Below are positions 1 through 8,637 of a stretch of 57,901 nucleotides of DNA, piece by piece. The stretch comes from Alteromonas lipotrueae (GTDB lineage Bacteria > Pseudomonadota > Gammaproteobacteria > Enterobacterales > Alteromonadaceae): the NCBI RefSeq assembly GCF_019249215.1, contig NZ_JAESDI010000021.1, forward strand, positions 1 to 57,901, written 5' to 3'. The notes under the pieces are model-generated. The model was given only the letters and a program-made list of their open reading frames with translations, ran no database searches and had not been told where the DNA came from. How positions within the stretch are numbered: position 1 is the first letter of the stretch; each line of letters opens with the position of its first letter. The translations under genes were made by a program, and so were the position numbers.

Positions 1-218
1 ACAGGGCCTGATTTAAGCCTTAACCATTTTTCATCAATCTCAGAAAAATGCCTAAACAACGAGGAGCCTTTAATATCGTGCGGTAAGATTGAAGAGTGGT
101 TTTCCATAAATTTGTTCCACGCTTCAACTGTGAAATCTCTGTCTAACACGACAATACCCACTTCTATAGAGTCGAGCAGTTCAGCAGGTAAATTTCCGTT
201 TTTGGTAAGTGAAATCAT
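1..218 (-). CDS. PAS-domain signalling protein, N-terminal fragment
   Basis: Read on the minus strand, an ATG overlaps the stop of the upstream response-regulator gene (TAATG), and the frame stays open for 72 codons to the window edge. The visible residues include LDSIEVGIVVLDRDFTVEAW and then a WNKF element, the usual start of a PAS sensor domain. The rest is outside the window, so the output domain (often GGDEF or histidine kinase in this context) cannot be seen. The overlapping start codon implies translational coupling with the CheC-type response regulator, suggesting a joint signalling role. The PAS call is by pattern only. Confidence 0.7.
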   Translation of the reverse strand, partial: MISLTKNGNLPAELLDSIEVGIVVLDRDFTVEAWNKFMENHSSILPHDIKGSSLFRHFSEIDEKWLRLKSGP

Positions 219-1243
219 TATGAAGCTTCCTTTTCTACATCCACTAAACGACCATAAATATGGTTCATCGCTTCATCGGGAAACAGCAGTAATAAATCGA
301 ATGCAATATCTCTGGCTTTAATGGCGTAACCAATCTCAATTGCCATTACTTTACCCCACTTCTTAACGTTGTCGTTAAGTAACGCAGCAAGCCCCTGATG
401 ACGACCGAGCAATACGGGAAGCGTATGACTAAATGACACGTTTAATTGTTCAGACAGTCCATTTAGGCATGCGCCGATTAAAATGTTCGACACATCCATT
501 AACGCTTCAAGCTCTAAGCTTCCAGTGGATTGGTGGGCATCATATTTTAATAACTCAACAATATTTTGCGAGTTAGTATCATTGAAGATAACCAACGCTT
601 CACCACGAATTCCCGCACTGACGAAACCTTTTGACACCGCCGACACACAGTCGTTGCGATTTATCTCGGCGATAGCCATCGACAGTTCGTTACTTTCTAG
701 CAAATTGACATTGGGAATAGGCAGGTGGACAAACTCGCCCATAAGCTGTGCTAGGCTTTCACCTGCCCGGCCCATAGCGATGTTAACCATTTCGCGATAT
801 GCATCTAGTTTGTCGTCCAACGACGACGCATCGGTGTCTCTTGCAACAGCTTCTCGCTGCACTGCAGTCGAAACACCACTATAAACACCATACGAGGCTA
901 AAATGTTGGTGAGCTTTTCGTTATCGATAGGTTTACGAATGAAATCGATGGCACCTAAGGCCAACATTCGCTCTCGCGCTTGCGCTTGCACATCTCCCGA
1001 TACCACGATAACTAAGCAAGGTAGGTCTTCTTTACGAATGGCTTCCATCGTTTCATAGCCATCCATGACAGGCATATTCAAGTCAAGAAAGACCACATCG
1101 CCTTTACCAGCACGTATAACCTCTAGGGCTTCTTGCCCATTACCGGCAAATGAAATTTCTACATCCCAACCGTCTGGGATACTACGCGCCATTTGACGTC
1201 GTGCAAAGCCTGAATCATCACATATAAGAATAGGTGTAGACAC
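218..1243 (-). CDS. Response regulator with C-terminal CheC/CheX-like domain
   Basis: A 341-residue cytoplasmic protein. Residues 1-120 form a receiver domain with acidic pair D9/D10, phospho-acceptor D54 in FLDLNMPVMDG and the conserved lysine in FIRKPI. Residues about 145-330 resemble the CheC/CheX/FliY phosphatase fold (segments LEALMDVSNILIGACLNGLS and IPNVNLLESNE). In that family such domains dephosphorylate CheY-P; fused to a receiver they probably tune chemotaxis or a linked sensor. It starts 9 bases after thyA stops and its stop overlaps the start of a PAS protein, so it is the penultimate visible gene of the rppH-ptsP-lgt-thyA operon. The specific partner is unknown. Confidence 0.8.
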   Translation of the reverse strand: MSTPILICDDSGFARRQMARSIPDGWDVEISFAGNGQEALEVIRAGKGDVVFLDLNMPVMDGYETMEAIRKEDLPCLVIVVSGDVQAQARERMLALGAIDFIRKPIDNEKLTNILASYGVYSGVSTAVQREAVARDTDASSLDDKLDAYREMVNIAMGRAGESLAQLMGEFVHLPIPNVNLLESNELSMAIAEINRNDCVSAVSKGFVSAGIRGEALVIFNDTNSQNIVELLKYDAHQSTGSLELEALMDVSNILIGACLNGLSEQLNVSFSHTLPVLLGRHQGLAALLNDNVKKWGKVMAIEIGYAIKARDIAFDLLLLFPDEAMNHIYGRLVDVEKEAS

Positions 1244-1252
1244 AAAACCTCC

Positions 1253-2086
1253 TTATATTGCGACGGGTGCTTTTATGTGAGGGTGAGACTGATAGCCTTT
1301 AAGCGTAAAGTCCTCAAATGAAAAATCAAAAATATCTTTCACGCTTTCGTTTAATTCCATAACGGGCGGCGCGAAAGGCTCTCGGCTTAATTGCAGGTCA
1401 ACTTGCTCTAGATGATTACTGTATAAATGCGCATCGCCTAATGTCAGAATGAAATCACCTGGTGCTAGGTCACATACTTGGGCGATCATCATGGTAAGTA
1501 AGGCATAGCTGGCAATATTAAAAGGTATACCTAAGAAAATATCACCGCTGCGTTGATATAACTGACAGCTCAATTTGCCATCAAGCACATAGAACTGAAA
1601 CATGGTATGACAAGGCGGCAGCGCCTGCTTGCCCATACTCGCATTTTCACTTGGTGAATATTGCGTATCAGGCAGTACAGACGGATTCCATGCACTGACA
1701 ATAAGACGGCGAGAATCTGGATTGGTTTTAATTTGTTCAATCACGTCAGCTATCTGATCGATAGTTGTGCCATCGCCATTGTCCCAACTGCGCCATTGCT
1801 TGCCGTATACCGGGCCTAATTCGCCATCTTCTGTTGCCCAACCATCCCAAATGCTCACGCCATTTTCTTTTAAATAAGCGATGTTACTTTCGCCTTTCAA
1901 GAACCATAGCAGTTCGTGAATAATGGATTTAAGGTGGCATTTTTTCGTGGTAACTAACGGAAAGCCTTGTTGTAAATCAAACCGCATTTGATAGCCAAAT
2001 ACACTTAACGTACCGGTTCCAGTGCGGTCTTCCTTTTTTACACCTGTATCACGTACATGGCGCATCAATGCGAGATATTCTTTCAT
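1253..2086 (-). CDS. thyA: Thymidylate synthase
   Basis: Makes dTMP from dUMP using methylene-tetrahydrofolate, producing dihydrofolate that the FolA encoded at 34890-35390 would recycle. The 277-residue protein has the catalytic cysteine at C159 in [11 protein letters not shown], the [10 protein letters not shown] dUMP-phosphate segment, and the [19 protein letters not shown] signature. It is about 13 residues longer than the 264-residue Escherichia coli enzyme; the extra residues (about 140-153) sit directly before the catalytic loop. It lies 12 bases downstream of lgt on the same strand, the arrangement known from many gammaproteobacteria. Very secure call. Confidence 0.98.
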   Translation of the reverse strand: MKEYLALMRHVRDTGVKKEDRTGTGTLSVFGYQMRFDLQQGFPLVTTKKCHLKSIIHELLWFLKGESNIAYLKENGVSIWDGWATEDGELGPVYGKQWRSWDNGDGTTIDQIADVIEQIKTNPDSRRLIVSAWNPSVLPDTQYSPSENASMGKQALPPCHTMFQFYVLDGKLSCQLYQRSGDIFLGIPFNIASYALLTMMIAQVCDLAPGDFILTLGDAHLYSNHLEQVDLQLSREPFAPPVMELNESVKDIFDFSFEDFTLKGYQSHPHIKAPVAI

Positions 2087-2098
2087 CTTTCTTCTTAT

Positions 2099-2902
2099 TT
2101 ATTGTTTAGTTTGTTGCTGTTGGCGGGTGTAGGCTCGCACTATTAACCCTATGCCCAATGCAATCATAGGTAAACATAATAGCTGCCCCTGGCTTAGCCC
2201 CATTTGATACAAACCAATGTGAGCATCTGGCTCTCTAAAGTACTCCACGATAAATCGGAAACTCCCATAGCCAAGTAAAAAGACGCCACTTACCGCGCCA
2301 ACCGGTCGAGGTTTAGCAGAATAAAGCCATAAAATAACAAACAATAATACGCCTTCCAAGGCAAATTCGTATAGCTGGGACGGATGGCGAGGTACATTAC
2401 CGGCATTCGGAAAAATGATAGCCCAGGGCACATCAGTGGTACGGCCCCATAATTCAGCGTTAAGAAAATTTCCAATGCGCCCCGCGCCCAAACCAATTGG
2501 CACTAAGGGAGCAACAAAATCACCTAAACGTAAAAACGTGGTTTTCATTCGCTTAGCTTGCCACATCAAGGCCACTAATACGCCAATAAGTCCACCATGG
2601 AACGACATGCCACCTGCCCATATTTTAAACAGGTAGAGTGGGTTATCTAAAAACATGCCAAACTGATAGAAGAACACATAGCCTATGCGTCCACCTAAGA
2701 TCACACCAACAAAGCTCCAGAACAATAAATCACTAAGTTGCTCTCGCGTCCATTCAGTTCGAGACAAGCGCTTTTGCGCTAACAAATACGCGGCGATAAA
2801 ACCAACAAGGTACATCATGCCGTACCAACGGACACTTAATGGCCCGAGGCTAAAAATAATAGGGTCTATACTGGGAAAAACCAAATAACTGCTTTCAGCC
2901 AT
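2099..2902 (-). CDS. lgt: Prolipoprotein diacylglyceryl transferase
   Basis: An inner-membrane enzyme that transfers diacylglyceryl from phosphatidylglycerol to the lipobox cysteine of prolipoproteins. The 267-residue sequence has about seven hydrophobic segments and the family hallmarks FHGGLIGV and [14 protein letters not shown], which carry the invariant Arg and Asn. Its substrates would include the lipoproteins in this window (NlpD, the outer-membrane efflux factor, the YHYH protein and several integron cassette products). It is separated by 12 bases from thyA and 4 bases from the TauE-type gene, so it is clearly co-transcribed. Confidence 0.97.
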   Translation of the reverse strand: MAESSYLVFPSIDPIIFSLGPLSVRWYGMMYLVGFIAAYLLAQKRLSRTEWTREQLSDLLFWSFVGVILGGRIGYVFFYQFGMFLDNPLYLFKIWAGGMSFHGGLIGVLVALMWQAKRMKTTFLRLGDFVAPLVPIGLGAGRIGNFLNAELWGRTTDVPWAIIFPNAGNVPRHPSQLYEFALEGVLLFVILWLYSAKPRPVGAVSGVFLLGYGSFRFIVEYFREPDAHIGLYQMGLSQGQLLCLPMIALGIGLIVRAYTRQQQQTKQ

Positions 2903-2906
2903 ACGC

Positions 2907-3713
2907 TTAATTAATTCCTACAAACATTTTGATACTTACCAACACCAGCAAACACGCTAGCATTGCTTTTAAAACCCGAGTATTTACCCGCTGGCCCAAC
3001 TTAGCGCCAACACCTGCGGTAAATATTGATGTAGTGACGATACCTGCCGTGGCTGGCAAATATACGTAACCTAAACTCCATTGTGGCATACCTGGTTGCT
3101 GCCAACCCGCAGCAACAAAACTGGCGGTGCCAAAAACCGCGATTAACAATCCACTAAATGCAGCGCAGCCAATCGCCAACCTTATATTAATTCTGAACCA
3201 CACTAAGGCAGGCACTAACAAGGCACCACCACCAATGCCCATCAGTGCGCTAATTAAACCTGTGCCACTACCAACGCAACTTAGCACCCATGGAGATGCT
3301 TCACTGTCTGATGTTTTCTGCTTACCAAATATCATTTGTGCAGCAATAATAATCACCAAAATTGCAAAAATGTCTTTTAACAGTGCACCAGAAATATGAC
3401 TGGCAATTTGTGCCCCTAAGATAGCACCTATGGCTATGCCCAACCCAGTATAAGTCACCGTTGGTTTATGGATATTACCTAAGCGGTAGTGTGCGAACGC
3501 AGACGACATGCCGGTAAATATGATGGTAGAAAGTGAGGTAGCAATGGCCACTGGCATCACTGTCTCTACGGTCATACCAGCAAAGTGAATCAGTAAATAA
3601 GAGAGTACAGGAACGATGATAAGACCACCACCTATACCTAACATACCTGCTAATAAACCGACGACCACGCCAAGGGCTAAGCAGCTCACAAAAATGATGG
3701 TTAACGGTTCCAT
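2907..3713 (-). CDS. TauE/SafE-family membrane transporter (sulfite/sulfonate exporter type)
   Basis: A 268-residue polytopic membrane protein with around eight hydrophobic segments and two internally similar halves, each with a GIGGG(L/A)L(I/V)VP motif (near residues 26-36 and 160-170) typical of the TauE/SafE/COG0730 family. Members export sulfite, sulfoacetate or related organosulfur anions, but the substrate cannot be inferred from sequence here. It sits between ptsP and lgt, spaced 60 and 4 bases respectively, in a position occupied by similar genes in other gammaproteobacteria. No dedicated sulfur metabolism gene is adjacent. Confidence 0.85.
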   Translation of the reverse strand: MEPLTIIFVSCLALGVVVGLLAGMLGIGGGLIIVPVLSYLLIHFAGMTVETVMPVAIATSLSTIIFTGMSSAFAHYRLGNIHKPTVTYTGLGIAIGAILGAQIASHISGALLKDIFAILVIIIAAQMIFGKQKTSDSEASPWVLSCVGSGTGLISALMGIGGGALLVPALVWFRINIRLAIGCAAFSGLLIAVFGTASFVAAGWQQPGMPQWSLGYVYLPATAGIVTTSIFTAGVGAKLGQRVNTRVLKAMLACLLVLVSIKMFVGIN

Positions 3714-3773
3714 TCAACATCCTTTATCACACAGCAGAATCTAGCATTTACATTGCTAGCGCCATGTCTAATT

Positions 3774-6065
3774 TTACGCACCTGCCCGTATTAACCCACC
3801 TAAGCCTTTTGTCTCTAAATATTCGTTTAAATGTCCGAATACTTGTTCATGGCTTTGCGACGTTAACGCGAGAGAAAGAAGCTGTTTGCTTTCTGCCAGC
3901 GACACCTTACGAATAAGCCAATTAATTTTTCGAATGTTGAACGCATTCATACTTAAACGTCGATACCCCATGCCCATTAATAAAATGGCACCTGCTGGTT
4001 CACCGGCAATCTCGCCACAAATGGTAACAGGGATCTGGTTCTCGTTTGATTGCTGCACAATATCGTAGAGTGCAGCTAATACCGCCGGATGGTAACTGTT
4101 GTACAGCCCCGCCACACGGGTATTGTTTCTGTCTACGGCCAACAAATATTGCGTTAAATCGTTACTGCCCACCGAGAAAAAATCCACGTGTTTCGCAAGT
4201 TGAGGCAGTTGATACAACACCGAGGGCACTTCTAACATAATACCTAACTTAGGCCGCTGAAGTGTTTCACTCGACTCGCAAACCTCGTCACATATCTCAA
4301 AGTAAGCCTGGTTAACTAAGCGCTTGGCTTCTTGCACTTCTGCCACCGTGGATATCATCGGTAGCATAATGCGTAAGTTTTTAAGCCCGATACTGGCTCT
4401 TAGCATCGCTCGAACTTGTACCAAAAATATCTCAGGGTGATCGAGTGTTAATCGTATGCCCCGCCACCCTAAGAATGGATTCTCTTCATTGATGGGAAAA
4501 TAAGGAAGAGGTTTATCCCCCCCAACATCAAGCGTACGCATGGTAATAGGTAAATCGGGTGCAGATTCTAAAATTTGTCGGTAAAGCTCGACTTGCTCTT
4601 GCTCAGATGGAAAACGCTCCCGCAGCATAAAGGGAATTTCAGTACGGTACAGGCCAATACCCGAGCCAATATGGCCAGCATTTAGCTCGGCTTCGGCTGA
4701 CAATCCCGCATTGATATACAACGACATGCGGCAGCCATCTACGCTTTCACAAGGCTGCCCAGCTTCAGCGTCTATACGCTCTGTTATCGCAGACTCTTCT
4801 TCAATAAGCTGAATAAATTCAGTTTTGATGTTCCGCTCTGGGGAAACAATGACTTCGCCAGCATAACCATCGAGTAAAAGCTCTTTACCTTCAAGCAGTG
4901 CAGGAGACACATTCTGACACCCCATTACTGCTGGCACCCCCATTGCCCTTGCTAGAATAGCGGCATGAGAGTTATTCGACCCACGTATAGAAATAATGCC
5001 TTTGAGCTTTTCTCTTGGAAATTCAGCCAGCATAGTTGCCGATACTTCATCTGCCACCAAAATACTGTCTTCGGTAGCGAGTTTTTCTACCAGCTTTTGC
5101 CCTTGGCCTTCGGTAAGAATGTTGGCCAGTATGCGATCGGAAAGGTCAACAATATCAATGGCACGCTCTTGCATGTAAGGGTCGTCCATGGCGCGAAACC
5201 GCGCGGCATACCCATCGACTACCATTTTAAGTGACGACGCGGCATCCCACCCTTGCCTGATTTTCTCTTCTACTTCACGACCTAAACTATTGGCATCTAG
5301 CAAATGGTGGTAAAGCTGAAATATAGATTTAACGTCATCAGGAATATCATCATCTAAACTTTTCGATAAACCATCTACATGTTGGCGCGTGACTTCCACG
5401 CCTTTACGGTAGGTTTGTATTTCGTCGTTTGGATTTTTACTGCGTTTAACAACCCAGTTTTTTAGGTTAAGTGATTTATCGGGTGAGAAGCCTTTACCGA
5501 TAGCTAACCCGGGCGACCCCGCAATACCAGAGACATTTTTTTGTAGGGCAATACTGTTCACACTGGCAGTATTGTTCAGTGCACCGCGCATATCAGCATT
5601 GGTAATTTCAAGTGCAAGTTGCGCCGCTAGGGTAACTAAGAACGCTTCTTCGTCTTCACTGAAACGGCGCATTTCACTTTGTTGTAGGGTTATGACACCT
5701 AACACTTTACGCTGGTGAATAATGGGCGTACCCAAAAATGCGTTATAATTTTCTTCTTTAACTTCAGGATAGTGTTTGAATCGAGGGTGATGCTGGGCGT
5801 TTACAATGTTAAGCGGTTCTTCACGCTGACCGACTAGACCAATTAAGCCTTCAGAAAAGCCAATATGAACTTGCTCTACTGCATCAGGGTGCAGACCATC
5901 GGTGGCCTTAAGAATAAAGGTTTGTTTCTCGTAATCGGCAAGATAAATAGAGCATGAGTCTACATCCAGCGTTTGCTTAACGCGAGATGCCAGACGAAAC
6001 AAGGCAGTATCAAGCGCAGGAATTTGATTCATTTCCTGCACAATACGTTTAAGCGTGGTTAACAT
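3774..6065 (-). CDS. ptsP: Phosphoenolpyruvate-protein phosphotransferase PtsP (EI-Ntr)
   Basis: First enzyme of the nitrogen phosphotransferase relay, passing phosphate from PEP to NPr and then IIA-Ntr. An N-terminal GAF sensor domain (about residues 10-165) precedes an Enzyme I module with the phospho-histidine in NNSHAAILAR and a C-terminal PEP-binding barrel ending in SVGSNDLTQY and the CGE signature. The frame opens at 6092, but the start at 6065 is chosen because it matches the family N-terminus (MLT.LK.IVQ) and is preceded by an AAAGG sequence; this gives 763 residues. It lies 56 bases after rppH, as in Escherichia coli. Other PTS genes are not in the window. Confidence 0.95.
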   Translation of the reverse strand: MLTTLKRIVQEMNQIPALDTALFRLASRVKQTLDVDSCSIYLADYEKQTFILKATDGLHPDAVEQVHIGFSEGLIGLVGQREEPLNIVNAQHHPRFKHYPEVKEENYNAFLGTPIIHQRKVLGVITLQQSEMRRFSEDEEAFLVTLAAQLALEITNADMRGALNNTASVNSIALQKNVSGIAGSPGLAIGKGFSPDKSLNLKNWVVKRSKNPNDEIQTYRKGVEVTRQHVDGLSKSLDDDIPDDVKSIFQLYHHLLDANSLGREVEEKIRQGWDAASSLKMVVDGYAARFRAMDDPYMQERAIDIVDLSDRILANILTEGQGQKLVEKLATEDSILVADEVSATMLAEFPREKLKGIISIRGSNNSHAAILARAMGVPAVMGCQNVSPALLEGKELLLDGYAGEVIVSPERNIKTEFIQLIEEESAITERIDAEAGQPCESVDGCRMSLYINAGLSAEAELNAGHIGSGIGLYRTEIPFMLRERFPSEQEQVELYRQILESAPDLPITMRTLDVGGDKPLPYFPINEENPFLGWRGIRLTLDHPEIFLVQVRAMLRASIGLKNLRIMLPMISTVAEVQEAKRLVNQAYFEICDEVCESSETLQRPKLGIMLEVPSVLYQLPQLAKHVDFFSVGSNDLTQYLLAVDRNNTRVAGLYNSYHPAVLAALYDIVQQSNENQIPVTICGEIAGEPAGAILLMGMGYRRLSMNAFNIRKINWLIRKVSLAESKQLLSLALTSQSHEQVFGHLNEYLETKGLGGLIRAGA

Positions 6066-6121
6066 TGCGCCTTTGTGACCCTTAGTGTCCAATCGCTACT
6101 CCCTATACTTTCCTCGTTCGC

Positions 6122-6664
6122 CTAGCCTCGTCTTCGCTTTTTACCGCGCTTTTGCGACGACGTATTATGACGCTGTTGTGGGCGCTGTTGAGCAGCCATG
6201 ACAACAGGGGAAAATTCCTTCATAACCCGGCGGTATACGTCTCGCTTGAACGACACGACATTTCTAATTGGATACCAATAGCTCACCCAACGCCAATCAT
6301 CAAATTCTGGGTGCCCTGTTTTCAATACATTCACGTCCCGCTCATTACAGTCAAGCTGCAGCAGGAACCACTTTTGTTTTTGGCCTATACAGACCGGATT
6401 ACTTCCCTGACGAATTAATCGCTTAGGTAGCTTATATCTAAGCCAGTTACGTGTAACACTTAAAATGGTGACATCTTTCGGTGTCAGCCCCACCTCTTCG
6501 TGCAGCTCACGGTACATAGCTTGTTCGGCAGATTCCCCTTCATCAATTCCGCCTTGAGGGAACTGCCATGAATGTTGACCATAACGCCTTGCCCAAAATA
6601 TTTGACCCATTTTGTTGCAAATCACTATGCCCACATTCGCACGGAATCCATCGGCATCTATCAC
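6122..6664 (-). CDS. rppH: RNA pyrophosphohydrolase
   Basis: Removes pyrophosphate from the 5' end of transcripts, starting RNase E-dependent decay. The Nudix box is intact (GGIDEGE, then REL.EEVGL) within a sequence closely matching RppH through [10 protein letters not shown] and [12 protein letters not shown]. The frame extends back to an ATG at 6703, but a GTG at 6664 aligns with the family start (V/M-ID.DGFR.NVG) and has a GGGAG ribosome-binding site five bases upstream, so I use it (180 residues). The tail is rich in Gln, Arg and Lys. It heads the operon with ptsP and is divergent from mutH. Confidence 0.95.
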   Translation of the reverse strand: MIDADGFRANVGIVICNKMGQIFWARRYGQHSWQFPQGGIDEGESAEQAMYRELHEEVGLTPKDVTILSVTRNWLRYKLPKRLIRQGSNPVCIGQKQKWFLLQLDCNERDVNVLKTGHPEFDDWRWVSYWYPIRNVVSFKRDVYRRVMKEFSPVVMAAQQRPQQRHNTSSQKRGKKRRRG

Positions 6665-6780
6665 ATAGACTCCCGGGCACACTATACTTTTATATCTCTG
6701 CATTCTTCCATAATATATACACCATTCAAAGCATTAATCGAAATTCATGCTTTCCTTATAGAAAATTACTGAGCTTAACT

Positions 6781-7455
6781 ATGCGTCCACCCGACTCTCC
6801 ACCTGAAAATTCAACCACATTATTAGCGCGCTGTGATGCGATTGCGGGCTTAACCTTAGGGGAATTAGCAGCCATGGCTGACGTTGCCATACCAGAAAAT
6901 TTACAGCGTCATAAAGGGTGGCCTGGCATGCTGATTGAGCGTTGGCTAGGTGCCAGTGCCGGCTCTAAGCCTCAACAAGACTTCCCAGAATTAGGCATTG
7001 AGCTTAAAACTATTCCCATTGATGCCAACTTTATGCCCCTTGAAACCACCTATGTTTGCTACGCCCCCTTGTTGATGCAGCCAGGATTAACATGGGAAAC
7101 AAGTAATGTGCGCAATAAAATTCAACAAGTGCTGTGGTTACCTATCGAAGGAGACAGACGTATTCCATTGGCACAGCGCAGAGTAGCCAGTGCTTTTTAT
7201 TGGCAGCCCAGTGAGCATGAAAATGCCATGTTACAGCAAGACTGGGAAGAGCTCACAGAGCAAATTCTAACGGGGCATGTGGAATCAATTACCTCTCGCC
7301 AAGGCGAGGCATTACACCTTCGCCCTAAAGCCGCCAGCGGCAAGATCTTAACTGATGCTTTAGGTCCGCAAGGTGAACGAATTAAAACTCGCCCTCGAGG
7401 GTTCTACTTGCGTAAAACCTTTACCCAGCAAGTGCTTTATAACGCATTTAGCTAA
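6781..7455 (+). CDS. mutH: DNA mismatch repair endonuclease MutH
   Basis: Nicks the unmethylated strand at hemimethylated GATC during MutLS-directed mismatch repair, implying a Dam-methylating host. The 224-residue protein carries the D-Xn-E-X-K nuclease triad as D67, E74 and K76 in DFPELGIELK. The open frame reaches back to 6568, but the start at 6781 gives a family-length protein; the upstream part lies over rppH and has no MutH similarity. It is divergent from rppH. Its presence makes the cluster of GATC sites near 40007-40114 biologically relevant. Confidence 0.96.
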   Translation: MRPPDSPPENSTTLLARCDAIAGLTLGELAAMADVAIPENLQRHKGWPGMLIERWLGASAGSKPQQDFPELGIELKTIPIDANFMPLETTYVCYAPLLMQPGLTWETSNVRNKIQQVLWLPIEGDRRIPLAQRRVASAFYWQPSEHENAMLQQDWEELTEQILTGHVESITSRQGEALHLRPKAASGKILTDALGPQGERIKTRPRGFYLRKTFTQQVLYNAFS

Positions 7456-7515
7456 TATGACCTTGAGCATGGCGTTGTAGCTTGGAGTAAGTTGAGTAAG
7501 TAAAATTCTACTGAA

Positions 7516-8601
7516 CTAGCTTGTCTCTTCGCTGTTGCGTAGATGTTTCACTAACACATCACCTAGAAACTTATCAGAGTTTAGACCTAAGCGTTTTGCT
7601 ACTTTCGCTATTTTTGCATCACTTCGCAGTAGCACATTTTTGGCGTAGTCTAGCCGGTACTGATACACAAAGCCGCGGAAGTTCTTCTTTAGTTCTTGGT
7701 GTAAAGCAATAGCCAGCGTAGTGGGATCTACTCCCGCCTCTTCGCTAAAGCCTTTTAATGTTAGCCCGAGTTTTTTGTAGTTTTTACCATCAATCATGGT
7801 TCGCTTAGCTTGGCCAATAACCGCTCGTATTTCAGCCGGCTTTACCACGCCTTCGTCCAGTCGCTCGTAATCTAACGGTGACGGTGACGTAGTCCTGGGA
7901 AAAGTAAGGCTGAATAACACCACAAGTAGAGAAACGCCAAGGGCCATATGGTGTAGGCTTTCCCAATAAGGCACTATAAAAAAGCCAAAGGTAGCAGCAG
8001 TCACCAGTAAAATACTGGCAAACGCCACTACAACCGTGTTTGCCATTACGCTGGCAAGCCTTGGTACGCGAAACTCTTGAACGTCAGCCGCCTGCTCAGG
8101 TAAATGTCTATGGTACATTTGAATGTGTTCAGTGATGAGAATGCCAATGAGCAGCACGCAGAACCCCGTGGTTAAAGAGGCCAAATAAGCAGGCCAAAGC
8201 ATTAATGGCTCACCGCTTGGAGAGGCTTCGAGCCACTGTAGTTTGGCTTCAGTCGGAATTAGTAAAATCGTTAGTTGCAACACGGACATTACCCAAAAAG
8301 GCACCCACAATCGTGAGCGCTTAGATGGATAAGCCAACAACATAGGCTTTACCATTCTATAGCTACACGTCATCATCAGCACCGCAAAGACGTCTGACAG
8401 CCCATAAAGAGGCGCCAGTTGGGTTAACTGCCACAACCGCATCCATTCATCTAACATGAAAATGGGCCAGCACAGAATTGCAGCCGCTAGCCAAGGGTTT
8501 TTAAATATACGGTGACGATAATAAACAAACCTTACTACCACAATAAAATAGAAGAACAGCGCCGCATAAAGGGCGTAGTTGTACACAATATCTGCTTTCA
8601 C
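7516..8601 (-). CDS. Membrane-anchored AraC-type regulator
   Basis: A 361-residue protein with about seven hydrophobic segments over residues 8-235 (for example AALFFYFIVVVRFVYY and MALGVSLLVVLFSLTFP) followed by a cytoplasmic region of about 110 residues resembling an AraC-family helix-turn-helix domain (EEAGVDPTTLAIALHQEL, then YQYRLDYAKNVLLRSDAKIA and AKRLGLNSDKF). This layout suggests direct coupling of a membrane signal to transcription. The second helix-turn-helix is degenerate compared with canonical AraC proteins. The neighbours are mutH (convergent) and a CYTH protein upstream; the regulon is unknown. Confidence 0.75.
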   Translation of the reverse strand: MKADIVYNYALYAALFFYFIVVVRFVYYRHRIFKNPWLAAAILCWPIFMLDEWMRLWQLTQLAPLYGLSDVFAVLMMTCSYRMVKPMLLAYPSKRSRLWVPFWVMSVLQLTILLIPTEAKLQWLEASPSGEPLMLWPAYLASLTTGFCVLLIGILITEHIQMYHRHLPEQAADVQEFRVPRLASVMANTVVVAFASILLVTAATFGFFIVPYWESLHHMALGVSLLVVLFSLTFPRTTSPSPLDYERLDEGVVKPAEIRAVIGQAKRTMIDGKNYKKLGLTLKGFSEEAGVDPTTLAIALHQELKKNFRGFVYQYRLDYAKNVLLRSDAKIAKVAKRLGLNSDKFLGDVLVKHLRNSEETS

Positions 8602-8637
8602 CTTACTGCATCCTTGTTCGCGATTTACCTAATAGCA

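Noticed and set aside
6568..6780. N-terminal extension of MutH
   Set aside because: The 71 extra codons overlap rppH on the other strand, have no MutH similarity and the family length fits the start at 6781.
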